This document shows, piece after piece, positions 40,369 through 48,170 of a DNA stretch of 64,000 bases. Both the position numbers and the translations under genes were made by a program. Position 1 is the first letter of the stretch. The number at the start of each line of letters is the position of its first letter. The stretch spans positions 62,001 to 126,000 of the forward strand of contig DAISJM010000003.1 of assembly GCA_036821485.1 (NCBI GenBank). The letters are read 5' to 3'. A model generated the notes under the pieces. It searched no databases. It was not told the origin of the DNA and saw only the letters and a list, made by a program, of their open reading frames with translations. Source of the DNA: DAISJM01 sp036821485 (GTDB taxonomy: Bacteria > Verrucomicrobiota > Kiritimatiellia > CAIQIC01 > JAGNIJ01).

Positions 40369-40920
40369 ATGCGCGAAGCAAGGAGGATGCAGGACCTTCC
40401 CGATCATGAACTCATGGAACTTATCCGTCGCGGTGACGAACCGGCCCTGCTCGTCCTGATCCGCCGCCACCAATCCGCGCTGCTGAACTTCTTCCGCCGG
40501 CTGGGCGTTAGTATTCATGACGCCGAGGATCTTGTGCAGGAGACGCTGGTCCGGGTTTTCCGCTACCGGCACAAGTATGTGCCGAGCGCAAAGTTCACGA
40601 CGTTTCTGTATCGCATTGCACGGCATGGGTGGATTGATCGCTGGCGGCAGGCGCAGCGACGCCTTCGGCTGGTGGAGGCTGTGGCGGCCGAATCGGAGTC
40701 CGAGGACAGCCGGTCGGCGGGTCGCATGGGCGCCCGGCTTGATGCGCAGGCGGCACTGGCCCAGCTGCCCGAAAAGTTGAGGATCGTGATCGTGTTGAGT
40801 GTGTACCAGGGCATGGCCTACGAGGAAATCGCCGCGACGTTGCGGATTCCCGTGGGCACGGTCAAGTCGCGGGTGTTCCTGGCCATGAACCGCCTGCGGG
40901 AGGTAATGCGGGATGAGTAA
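40369..40920 (+). CDS. ECF-type sigma-70 factor
   Basis: 183 residues. Region 2: LMELIRRGDEPALLVLIRRH, HDAEDLVQETLVRVFRYR, and FTTFLYRIARHGWIDRWR. Region 4: LPEKLRIVIVLSVYQGMAYEEIAATLRIPVGTVKSRVFLAMNRLRE. It directs RNA polymerase to a regulon not visible here. The start is uncertain: ATG 40369 lacks a ribosome site, while AGGAGG at 40381-40386 directly abuts an in-frame ATG at 40387, which is too close. Residues before QDLPDHELM are not conserved. Its stop overlaps the start of the downstream anti-sigma/toroid gene by 8 bp, indicating coupled synthesis. Confidence 0.93.
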   Translation: MREARRMQDLPDHELMELIRRGDEPALLVLIRRHQSALLNFFRRLGVSIHDAEDLVQETLVRVFRYRHKYVPSAKFTTFLYRIARHGWIDRWRQAQRRLRLVEAVAAESESEDSRSAGRMGARLDAQAALAQLPEKLRIVIVLSVYQGMAYEEIAATLRIPVGTVKSRVFLAMNRLREVMRDE

Positions 40921-42193
40921 CCGTCAGTCCGATCCACAGAAATGCCGTCGGGCATCCGAGGTGCCGCCCTATCTGCAAGGCGAACTCGATGAGAAGTCCC
41001 GTGCGGATTTCGCTGCGCATCTGGCGGCCTGCCCGATTTGTGCGCGGGACGCGGAATCGTTCTCCTCCGTTCTGCAAGAGCTGAAGGCTGTTCCGTCGGC
41101 AACCGCCACGCGCGACTTGGCGCCGGGCATCCTTGAGCGAATCGGGCAACCCGGGTCCCCTTGGGCGCCGCTGTGGCTGATTCGTGCGGCCGCGGTGCTG
41201 CTGGTGACGCTTCTCGCGGGCGCAGCGTGGCTGTGGCTCACACGACCGGAGGCGCAGCAACAGGCTGCGGCCCAAGCGGAATCCAACGCGGCCATCCAGG
41301 CCTCGCTGGACTGGCTGCATGACGCGCAGCAGGAGGATGGACAGTGGGATGCAACGCGCTGGGGCGCACAGCCGATGTATGCGCCCGGCGTTACCGCGCT
41401 GGCTTTGCTCGCGCTGCTGCGGTCGGATGATCATCCGTTCGACGGCGTGTATGGGCCGGCGATTGAGCGTGGACTGAATTACCTCGTGGGGATCCAGAAA
41501 GCCGGCGGCCAGTTTGGAACGCTGACCAGCGGCACGCCCTACAACCACGCCCTCTCGACGCTCGCGCTGCTCGAGGGCTGTCGCCATTGGCCGAAGGATG
41601 AGTGGCGGTCGGCAGCGGAACGCGGAGTCGAATACGTCAGGTCGACACAGCGACAAGTCGGCGGCTGGGGCTATCCGCGTGAAGCGGCGGACAAGGCCAA
41701 CACCTCTATCACCGTCTGGCAGTTGCAGGTGCTGCTCGAGGCGCAGGCGAACAAGCTTGTGGTCGAGCCGGAACTTGGTCGCGGGCTGGCGTGGCTCGAG
41801 GGCGTGGTCGACGAAGCCGGTCATGTGGGCTATAGCCGCTCCGGTGATTTCCCGTATGGACGCGATACGCTGACCGCGGCCGGTGCGCTGTGCATGATGA
41901 TGGCCGACGATCGCGGAGCCGAATCCGCCGACACCTCCGTGGCACAAGTGCTGGCTGCCCTGATGCGCACGGCGGAACAACCGGCAGAAGGGCGCGATCA
42001 CTACCGCGACTATTTCCTGACCCGCGCGCTGGCGATGGCAGGAACGGAGCGCGCGCGGCCACTGCTCGCGGAACTCAGGCAGTCGCTCGAAACGGCGGGC
42101 GCCGGGAGCGGGACGCCTGACCGCTGGAGTTCGGCCGGCGGAAGAGTTTACGAGACGGCGATGTTCGCGCTGGCGCTGCAGAGTACGCGGTAA
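40913..42193 (+). CDS. zinc-finger anti-sigma domain fused to squalene-cyclase-like toroid
   Basis: 426 residues. Residues ~11-50 carry the anti-sigma zinc motif HxxxCxxC (His36, Cys40, Cys43). A membrane helix at ~86-108 (AAAVLLVTLLAGAAWLWL) follows, then from ~120 an alpha/alpha toroid of the prenyltransferase/squalene-oxidase-repeat type (ASLDWLHDAQQEDGQWD, VTALALLALL, HALSTLALLEGCRHW, NTSITVWQLQVLLEAQ). No class-II DxDD motif is seen, so terpene cyclase activity is not indicated. The likely design is a membrane anti-sigma factor with an external toroid sensor or glycan/lipid-binding domain. It overlaps the ECF gene. A related membrane-toroid protein is encoded convergently next door. Confidence 0.87.
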   Translation: MSNRQSDPQKCRRASEVPPYLQGELDEKSRADFAAHLAACPICARDAESFSSVLQELKAVPSATATRDLAPGILERIGQPGSPWAPLWLIRAAAVLLVTLLAGAAWLWLTRPEAQQQAAAQAESNAAIQASLDWLHDAQQEDGQWDATRWGAQPMYAPGVTALALLALLRSDDHPFDGVYGPAIERGLNYLVGIQKAGGQFGTLTSGTPYNHALSTLALLEGCRHWPKDEWRSAAERGVEYVRSTQRQVGGWGYPREAADKANTSITVWQLQVLLEAQANKLVVEPELGRGLAWLEGVVDEAGHVGYSRSGDFPYGRDTLTAAGALCMMMADDRGAESADTSVAQVLAALMRTAEQPAEGRDHYRDYFLTRALAMAGTERARPLLAELRQSLETAGAGSGTPDRWSSAGGRVYETAMFALALQSTR

Positions 42194-42215
42194 GTCGGGC
42201 TATTCCGCTGCTTTG

Positions 42216-42274
42216 GTAGGGCCCGATCTCCGAGCGGGCCTGATCTTGCGGACGGTTCGGAGAACCGTCCCTAC
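42216..42274. repeat. double REP between convergent genes
   Basis: Type A on plus (42216-42240, stem with one mismatch) and type B on minus (42250-42274, perfect). The GTAG ends point outwards, opposite to the RAYT-flanking units. It occupies the gap between two convergent toroid genes and may act as a bidirectional terminator or simply be a safe insertion site. Confidence 0.9.
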
Positions 42275-42283
42275 CTTCGAGAC

Positions 42284-43960
42284 TCAATACACCCTGATTT
42301 CCACATCGTTCGTGCGCATCTCGGGGCGGGTCACCTGCGGTTTGTAGGTCGGCAGCATTCGGTAGTAGACCTGCAGCGTGAGCGCGGCGAGCGTGGTGGA
42401 ATAGACGGGGCCGTAAGACGATTCCCACTTCGACGCAGCCGGCCAGCTTCCATCCTCATTCTGCTGCTTCACGTAGACGCGGGCGAATTCGGCGTTCCAA
42501 CTCGACCACGTTTGTCCGCCGTGATGGAATTTCGCCTGCGTGATGTAGTACCACTCATACAGCGGCCACGCATTCTCCCTCGCCGGATCCCATTCAACCT
42601 TCGCCTCGCGCAGCGCCTGCAGACCGTCTCGCGCTTCCTTCTCCGCACCGTGCCCGAGCAGTTGGAGACACAGCACCCCGATGCCGGTGCAGCCGAGAGA
42701 TCCCGTGTTGGGATCCGTATAACCAAATCGCCCAGTTTCCATGTTCTGTGCTGACTTGAGATCGGCCGACGCCTTCTCCAGCGCCTCGCGGATGCCCGAG
42801 TTCTCGGCGCCCGCAATCAAAGCGGATTTCAGCGCCTGGATCATCCAGCCGGACACCGATGTATCGCGTCGCGCAGTCTTGGAGAAGCGATAGTTCCAGC
42901 CGCCGGCGGTCTGCTGCCCGTCCAGAATCGCCTGTACGGCCCGCTCCATCACCGGCTTCAGCGACGGAATGCGCGTCAGCCCGTAAGCCTCGCTGACAGC
43001 GTAAGTTGCGATGCCGTGGGCGTACACCGCCGGGTCGCTTCCTTCCTGCCCGCTGGACTGCGCAAACACGCCCTTCTCGTCCTGTTGCGTCAGCAGGAAT
43101 CGCAGCGCTTTCTCCACGGTCTGCCCGTATTTGTCGGACGACGTGGTCTCGCCGTGTGCGAGGAAGGTCAGCAGCCCCAACCCGGTCATGGCGATCTTGT
43201 TGGGTCCCCACGAGCCGTCTGTGCCCTGATTCTTTCGCAGCCATTCCAACGCGCGGACCACAGACATCTCCGTGTAGCGGCCCCACGCACCGCCATAGTC
43301 GGCCAGTGCATCGGCGCGTCCGCCGCCGGTGCGCCCAGCGTAGAGTCCCTTCATGGTCAGCGCGCTCTTCGTGCTGTCGTCCATATTCAACGCAGCGAAG
43401 TCGATCTTGGTGTCGGTCTCATTTCCCGGCGCCTGCACGTCCGCCTCTGCAGGCTTCTCCGCAAGGAAGAGGCTTTCCGGCGGAGTGACCGTGGGGACCT
43501 CCTGTGGTATTTCGTCGAAGGGAGCCAGTTCCTTCTCGAATTCATCAAAGTGTTCCGGGGCCTCTGCTTCCATGACCACCTGCACGGCGGGAGCCTCCGG
43601 TTTCGTTGTGTTCATCATGGTGAACTTGATGAGCACAACGAGCAGAAGCATGTGGAGAAGGATGGCGCCGGTCGGCCCCCACAAGTGATCGAGAAATCTG
43701 CCCCACAGCCACCGGGCTCGCAGCGCGTCGATGTTCAGCGGGTCGTTCTCTTTTGCCATTTCCGCCGCCAGGCCCAACCGCGCACGGCACGCATTGAAGT
43801 ATCCGTACAAACGGCTGTCCATCCGGCCCAGCCGTGCAAACAGGCGTGCGGCGTCGCGATCCCGCCGCAACAACTGGTCCAGTTCCGTGAGCTCCTCCGC
43901 CGACGCGATGTCGTCGAGGTACTTCTGGATCAGCTCTTCGGCTCTGGAAACGTCGTTCAT
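42284..43960 (-). CDS. membrane protein with squalene-cyclase-like toroid and anti-sigma-like N-terminus
   Basis: 558 residues. The N-terminal ~60 residues (SRAEELIQKYLDDIASAEELTELDQLLRRD) resemble the cytosolic part of FecR/anti-sigma proteins of PVC bacteria, but no zinc motif is present. One membrane helix (~95-115, GAILLHMLLLVVLIKFTMM) follows, then a Pro/Glu-rich linker, then a toroid (~225-540): VVRALEWLRKNQGTDGSWG, MTGLGLLTFLAHGE, DTSVSGWMIQALKSA, YEWYYITQAKFHHGG. No DxDD. The ATG at 43960 is preferred over 43966 because GAGAG then has seven bases of spacing. It follows a sigma gene by 9 bp, mirroring the convergent ECF/toroid pair. Confidence 0.85.
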   Translation of the reverse strand: MNDVSRAEELIQKYLDDIASAEELTELDQLLRRDRDAARLFARLGRMDSRLYGYFNACRARLGLAAEMAKENDPLNIDALRARWLWGRFLDHLWGPTGAILLHMLLLVVLIKFTMMNTTKPEAPAVQVVMEAEAPEHFDEFEKELAPFDEIPQEVPTVTPPESLFLAEKPAEADVQAPGNETDTKIDFAALNMDDSTKSALTMKGLYAGRTGGGRADALADYGGAWGRYTEMSVVRALEWLRKNQGTDGSWGPNKIAMTGLGLLTFLAHGETTSSDKYGQTVEKALRFLLTQQDEKGVFAQSSGQEGSDPAVYAHGIATYAVSEAYGLTRIPSLKPVMERAVQAILDGQQTAGGWNYRFSKTARRDTSVSGWMIQALKSALIAGAENSGIREALEKASADLKSAQNMETGRFGYTDPNTGSLGCTGIGVLCLQLLGHGAEKEARDGLQALREAKVEWDPARENAWPLYEWYYITQAKFHHGGQTWSSWNAEFARVYVKQQNEDGSWPAASKWESSYGPVYSTTLAALTLQVYYRMLPTYKPQVTRPEMRTNDVEIRVY

Positions 43961-43969
43961 GATCATCTC

Positions 43970-44479
43970 TCAGCCGGTGCCCAATTCCTGCTCCACGCAG
44001 GCACGGAGCGATGTGCGGATGCGGGACAACGCCTTGTGTACCGCGTCGAGCGTTGCCGCGACGCGCTCGGCCATTTCCCGCAGCTTGAGCGATTCTTCGT
44101 AGCGCAGCCGGATCAGGTCCCGCGACCGCTCCGGCAACTTTCCGAGACAACGGCGAAGGGCCTCCTGTTCCTCGGAGGCTTCGGGCGCAGGTTCGTCGAA
44201 TGCGCCGAGTACGGCTTGGATGGTTTCGGGTGACAGCGGAACCGGCACGCGCTTCGACTTCGCGAAGCTCTGCATGATCTTGTTCGCAGCGATGCCGCGT
44301 GCCCAGCCGCCGAACGAGCGGTTCGGATCGTACGCGTCGAACTTCTGCCACAGGACCAGCGCGACCTCCTGCAGAATATCGTCACACGCATGCCGGTCGC
44401 GGACGATGGATCCGATGAACGCACGCAGGTCGTCCTGGTGCTTCAGAAAGTGCTTCAAGAAATCCTGCTGCCGGTCCAT
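43970..44479 (-). CDS. sigma-70 family factor, Rhodopirellula/Verrucomicrobium-like ECF type
   Basis: 169 residues. The opening FLKHFLKHQDDLRAFIGSIVRDRHACDDILQEVALVLWQKF is characteristic of the Rhodopirellula/Verrucomicrobium subgroup. FGGWARGIAANKIMQSFAKSKR completes region 2, and LPERSRDLIRLRYEESLKLREMAERVAATLDAVHKALSRIRTSLRACVE is region 4. It is followed by the membrane-toroid gene, which probably holds its anti-sigma domain. Together with the ECF gene at 40.4 kb this forms two sigma/toroid pairs transcribed towards each other. Confidence 0.93.
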   Translation of the reverse strand: MDRQQDFLKHFLKHQDDLRAFIGSIVRDRHACDDILQEVALVLWQKFDAYDPNRSFGGWARGIAANKIMQSFAKSKRVPVPLSPETIQAVLGAFDEPAPEASEEQEALRRCLGKLPERSRDLIRLRYEESLKLREMAERVAATLDAVHKALSRIRTSLRACVEQELGTG

Positions 44480-44616
44480 ACCCGTGGTCTCCTGCCTCTC
44501 CTTCCGGCCGGGCCCCGTTTCTTGGACACGAAAAAGGCAAATTTATCGCGCGCACGCGACGGCTAGATCACAACTCCTTGATGCGCAGCATGTTGCGACG
44601 CTACGAGGCTGACGGA

Positions 44617-45375
44617 TCAGGCGTCCTTGGCTGGCACGTCGAGCTTGCTCAGCCTGTCACGGATCACGGCGGCCTGTTCGTAGTTCTCGACGGCAATCGC
44701 CTGATTCAACTCGTCGCGCAACTTGTCCTCGGCGGTCTTCGGCTTCTTCTTCTGCACTTGGTGGAGAAGATCGGTGAGCAGCTCGACTTCCTGGTTGGCC
44801 GCGTCGGTTTCGTCTTCGCCGTATTCCTTCCAGAACGACTGGATGTCATCGAGCGCTTTCTGAAGCGCGGTCACGGCCTCCTCGTAGTGCTTGCTGCCCA
44901 TCGCCTTCTCGGCGCGGGCGCGGGCGTTCATCATGCGCACGTACGGGTAGAACTGGAGAAACTGCCAGACGAGATCGTCATCGTCCGTGTGTTCCGAGAC
45001 GAAGTCGAAGAGCGTCAGGTTGTGCTCCGTGTCGCGGACCACCCCTTCGTAGTAGCGCAGGGAGTGGAAGGACAGGTAGCGGTAATAGTACTGCATCGCT
45101 TCCTGCTGCAACTCGGCACAGCTTTCGGCATCCAGCGCGAAGGGCTTCTTCTGATCCTCGGCGACCTTGGCTGCCTGCAGGTAGTACTCGAGGAGTGACG
45201 GAAAACCGCGGGGATTCGTGCCGTCAGGCCGGCCTTCCACTTCCATCTGGAAAAGGCCCAAATCCAGCCGCAATTGCACCTTCGGCTTGCCGTCCTTGCC
45301 CACAATCCACCGCGCGGTTACGCCGGAAGGCTCGTAGCCCCATCCCTTAATGATGCCTGAAATATCAAGATTCAA
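44617..45375 (-). CDS. UVR-domain protein, unknown function
   Basis: 252 residues, no membrane segment. The N-terminal part (WGYEPSGVTARWIVGKDGKPKVQLRLDLGLFQMEVEGRPDG) is beta-rich; the middle is helical (YYRYLSFHSLRYYEGVVRDTEHN, FVSEHTDDDDLVWQFLQFYPYVRMM, with a tetratricopeptide-like SKHYEEAVTALQKALDDI). The C-terminal ~30 residues are a UvrB/UvrC motif (LRDELNQAIAVENYEQAAVIRDRLSKL), a UvrBC interaction hairpin also found in McsA-like proteins. A DNA-repair role is not proven; the family appears in many PVC bacteria. It is divergent from gcvT. Confidence 0.82.
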   Translation of the reverse strand: MNLDISGIIKGWGYEPSGVTARWIVGKDGKPKVQLRLDLGLFQMEVEGRPDGTNPRGFPSLLEYYLQAAKVAEDQKKPFALDAESCAELQQEAMQYYYRYLSFHSLRYYEGVVRDTEHNLTLFDFVSEHTDDDDLVWQFLQFYPYVRMMNARARAEKAMGSKHYEEAVTALQKALDDIQSFWKEYGEDETDAANQEVELLTDLLHQVQKKKPKTAEDKLRDELNQAIAVENYEQAAVIRDRLSKLDVPAKDA

Positions 45376-45484
45376 CGCCGTACACCTTCTCTGTCCATAA
45401 CGTACAGTTCAGCGGCCCTTTTTTCAATTGCTCCCGCCCGAAAGGTCTGGCGGGGTTGCTTCATGGTGAGTATATAAACATCTC

Positions 45485-46582
45485 ATGAATCTCAAGACAC
45501 CTCTTTACGACGCGCACGTGGCACTGGGCGCCCGCATGGCCGGTTTCGGCGGCTGGGATATGCCGATCCAGTACGAAGGTATCCTCGCGGAGCACGCGCA
45601 TACGCGAACCGCGACCTCGTTGTTCGACATCTGCCACATGGGCGAGTTTGAGCTCCGCGGGCCATCCGCCGAGGCCGACCTCGAACGCCTGCTGACGCAA
45701 CGCGTCTCCACCATCCGCGAAGGCCAATGCCGCTACGGCTACCTCCTGCGCGATGATGGCGGCGTACTCGACGATCTGACCTGCTACCGCCGCGGACCCG
45801 ACTGGTTCTGGCTTGTGGTCAACGCCGGCACCTGCCCGCAGGACGCGGCCTGGATCCGCTCGCATCTTTCCCCCGGCACGATGTTCGCGGACCTTTCCTC
45901 GCAGATCGCCAAGCTCGATATCCAGGGGCCAAACGCGCGGAAGGATATGGAATACGCGCTCGGCGCGAAGCTGCCCGACCTGAAATATTTCTGGTCCACG
46001 GAAATCGAACTTTGCGGCACGCGTTGCCTGCTGAGCCGGACCGGCTACACCGGCGAGTGGGGCTATGAGCTCTACTTCCCGTGGAACGAAGCTCCGCGCT
46101 TCTGGCAGAAGTTCCTCGCCAACCCGAACATCAAACCCGTCGGCCTCGGCGCGCGTGATACGCTCCGGCTGGAAGTCGGCTATCCGCTCTATGGTCACGA
46201 GCTTGGCCTCGACCGTACGCCGGTCGCCGCGTCGCGCGGGCAGTTTATGGATACGTCCAAGGACTTCATCGGCCGCGCGGCGGTCCTGCGCGACCTTGAG
46301 AAGGGCGTGCCCCGTTACCTCGTCGGACTCCGATTGGAAACCAAACGCGCCGCGCGCGCGCAGGACAAGGTGATGCAGGGCGACCGCGTCGTCGGCGAAG
46401 TCACCAGCGGATCGATTGCCCCGAGCCTTGGCTTCGCCGTAGCCATGGCCTACGTCGACGCCGGGTTGGACAAGCCCGGCCAGACGTTGGAAATCGACGT
46501 CCACGGCAAACGACTTGCCGCAACGGTTGTGGAGTTGCCGTTCTACGCAAAGGGAAGTGTGCGAGGAACCCCCGCGCTGTAG
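45485..46582 (+). CDS. gcvT: glycine cleavage system T protein (aminomethyltransferase)
   Basis: 365 residues. T-protein of the glycine cleavage complex: transfers the methylene group from aminomethyl-lipoyl-H-protein to tetrahydrofolate, releasing ammonia. Features: TPLYDAHVALGARMAGFGGWDMPIQY, DICHMGEF, LLSRTGYTGEWGYELYF, GLGARDTLRLEVGYPLYGHEL, and GEVTSGSIAPSLGFAVAMAYV. Length is standard (~365). The ATG lacks a good ribosome site. The TAG stop is part of a REP (GTAG at 46579-46582). No glycine riboswitch was recognised in the 109 bp upstream. The P-protein genes lie 6.4 kb downstream and gcvH is not in the window. Confidence 0.96.
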   Translation: MNLKTPLYDAHVALGARMAGFGGWDMPIQYEGILAEHAHTRTATSLFDICHMGEFELRGPSAEADLERLLTQRVSTIREGQCRYGYLLRDDGGVLDDLTCYRRGPDWFWLVVNAGTCPQDAAWIRSHLSPGTMFADLSSQIAKLDIQGPNARKDMEYALGAKLPDLKYFWSTEIELCGTRCLLSRTGYTGEWGYELYFPWNEAPRFWQKFLANPNIKPVGLGARDTLRLEVGYPLYGHELGLDRTPVAASRGQFMDTSKDFIGRAAVLRDLEKGVPRYLVGLRLETKRAARAQDKVMQGDRVVGEVTSGSIAPSLGFAVAMAYVDAGLDKPGQTLEIDVHGKRLAATVVELPFYAKGSVRGTPAL

Positions 46583-46634
46583 GCCGCCCCTCTGCGGGCG
46601 GCGAGAAAACGCCGGGGACAGAGCCCCGGCCTAC
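46579..46634. repeat. double REP, type C, between convergent genes
   Basis: GTAG (46579-46582), then GCCGCCC, loop CTCTGC, GGGCGGC on plus; a minus-strand element (46611-46634) reads GTAG, GCCGGGG, loop CTCTGT, CCCCGGC. The GTAG ends point outwards. The first overlaps the gcvT stop codon. Confidence 0.87.
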
Positions 46635-46644
46635 AAAGGCGTAC

Positions 46645-47277
46645 CTACAACCCGGCTCGTGCCCGCGCCATGCGATCCTCGTCCGTCTCGCACTGATACG
46701 CACCGCTTCGCAGCAGCCGCACCAGTTCCTCATTATTCGCCGGGTTTCCGTCCAGCACAAGGCGACACAGGCCGACGTAGTCGTAGAAATGCGCGTCGGA
46801 TGAACACATGAGCCGGCAACCGAGTTGCTCTGCTAGATTGCGGATGAGCAGTTCGCGTTCTGGCCGGATGTTGAACGACGCACCCTCGAGCGCATCTGGG
46901 ACGCGGTCTTCAAAGTCGATGTTCACCTTCTCGCGATAGCGGAACGGATGGGCGATGGCCAGAAAGCCCGCGCGGTCGCGAACGAATTCGTAAAGCGCCG
47001 GGTAATTCCACGCACGTTTCTCTAGTCGGGGATCGTTCACACCGATCACGAGCACATCTTCTTCTTCGATGGTGTGTATCTCGATACCGGAGAAGATGCG
47101 GAACGGGGCGAACTTGGCGTTCAATTCCGTAAGGCGCGCCGCGGGAACCAGTACCTGGTGATCCGTGAACGCCAACCCGTCGAGGCCGAAGTCGATCGCG
47201 GCACGGATAATCTCCTCCTCGCCGGACACACTGCAGCCGGACCGCTCGCTCGCATGAACATGTAAATCCACTCTCAT
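46645..47277 (-). CDS. PHP-domain metal-dependent phosphoesterase
   Basis: 210 residues. Metal-binding residues: MRVDLHVHASERSG (HxH), FTDHQVLVPA (Asp-His), FSGIEIHT (Glu/His), FLAIAHPFRY (His) and CSSDAHFYDYVGLC (Asp-His). The PHP fold hydrolyses phosphoesters (histidinol phosphate, 3',5'-bisphosphates) or serves polymerase proofreading; the substrate cannot be given. Not a DNA polymerase domain here, as it stands alone. Convergent with gcvT across a double REP. The start ATG has no strong ribosome site. Confidence 0.87.
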   Translation of the reverse strand: MRVDLHVHASERSGCSVSGEEEIIRAAIDFGLDGLAFTDHQVLVPAARLTELNAKFAPFRIFSGIEIHTIEEEDVLVIGVNDPRLEKRAWNYPALYEFVRDRAGFLAIAHPFRYREKVNIDFEDRVPDALEGASFNIRPERELLIRNLAEQLGCRLMCSSDAHFYDYVGLCRLVLDGNPANNEELVRLLRSGAYQCETDEDRMARARAGL

Positions 47278-47569
47278 GACGCATGATGGTGTTACAGGGA
47301 ATACCCAGATCCGTCAATCGGACAGGTTGTGCGGCGGCTCTGCGAGCCGCGCAAACCGACGCGCTGATCCCCAAGATTGGGGGTCTAGCGCAATGGGGGC
47401 TGATTAAGCGTAGCGCCCAAGTCTTGCGCGCATCTTCCGAGCGATAGCGAGACCGATCGGGACGGAGACCCTGGTCGCGGGTTGGCCGCCAACTCGCGCC
47501 GATGAAATGCCGCCGTTTTTTTCGTGTACAGGCTCGGGGTCAGAAGCGGAAACATGAAGCGCTTGCCAT
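47278..47569. other. intergenic spacer, no gene
   Basis: 292 bp between the PHP gene and the membrane-anchored gene at 47570. It holds GC-rich phrases with short internal inversions (ccccaa...ttgggg at ~47369-47382, and gcgtagcgcccaagtcttgcgcgc). No ORF, tRNA or terminator was found; the poly-T at 47515-47523 is not paired with an obvious hairpin. Confidence 0.45.
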
Positions 47570-48169
47570 TTAACTGCCTACCTTGACCTGAAGCACCTTT
47601 CCTGTCTTCTCATCAATGATGATCTTTGCAGCATATGAAGGTCCTCGATAGTGCTCTCCCGGCTGAAGCTCGGGCTGCTTCACAGGAAACGTCACCGTGT
47701 AACGACCCGCTTCACGCTGAACGGATATCCCTGCATCTTTATCGTACGTTACTTGCCCGATAGCCTCAAAGGCGATTGATCGAGCCTGTTGCTCGGTAAT
47801 GAGACCGTCACCGGTCGCTGAGATGTTACTTGTCGTGTTCATCGGTTTCCTTTGATCTTTAGGAACTTCCGGGACAGAGTTGTTTGTCGTTTGACTATGG
47901 CCAGAAGATGCTACCTCCCCGGCAGGATCGAGAGACAGACTAACCGCCTGAGACTCCGCACCGCCCACATGTTCGGCCAAAGCGGTAGCTTCTTCAGACG
48001 CGGCAACAGATTCGGTCTGAAGTTCCTGTACAGAATCAAGAGCAACACTCTTTATTTGCCGCTGCGGTGTCACATCGACGGTCTTTGATCGTCTGCTATT
48101 GAGCCAGAGGGAAAGACAGACAAGACAACCTGCGACGATTACGAGAATGAGTAGTATTTTCGTCTTCAT
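47570..48169 (-). CDS. membrane-anchored protein with PepSY-like C-terminal domain
   Basis: 199 residues. N-terminal membrane segment (MKTKILLILVIVAGCLVCLSLWL), then a Ser/Ala/Glu-rich linker to ~120. The C-terminal part, ITEQQARSIAFEAIGQVTYDKDAGISVQREAGRYTVTFPV and YAAKIIIDEKTGKVLQVKVGS, resembles a PepSY/YpeB fold, an inhibitor or sensor module. The start follows GGAGG at longer than usual spacing (13 bases). Its start overlaps or abuts the end of the 770-residue gene upstream, so it closes this secreted-protein operon. Confidence 0.75.
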   Translation of the reverse strand: MKTKILLILVIVAGCLVCLSLWLNSRRSKTVDVTPQRQIKSVALDSVQELQTESVAASEEATALAEHVGGAESQAVSLSLDPAGEVASSGHSQTTNNSVPEVPKDQRKPMNTTSNISATGDGLITEQQARSIAFEAIGQVTYDKDAGISVQREAGRYTVTFPVKQPELQPGEHYRGPSYAAKIIIDEKTGKVLQVKVGS

Positions 48170-48170
48170 A

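Noticed and set aside
40862..42001. 379-codon minus-strand ORF
   Set aside because: Antisense to the anti-sigma/toroid gene, which has a zinc motif, membrane helix and sigma overlap.
45376..45484. glycine riboswitch before gcvT
   Set aside because: The 109-bp leader lacks the conserved glycine aptamer cores; only a short CCCGCC/GGCGGG hairpin (45433-45454) is present.
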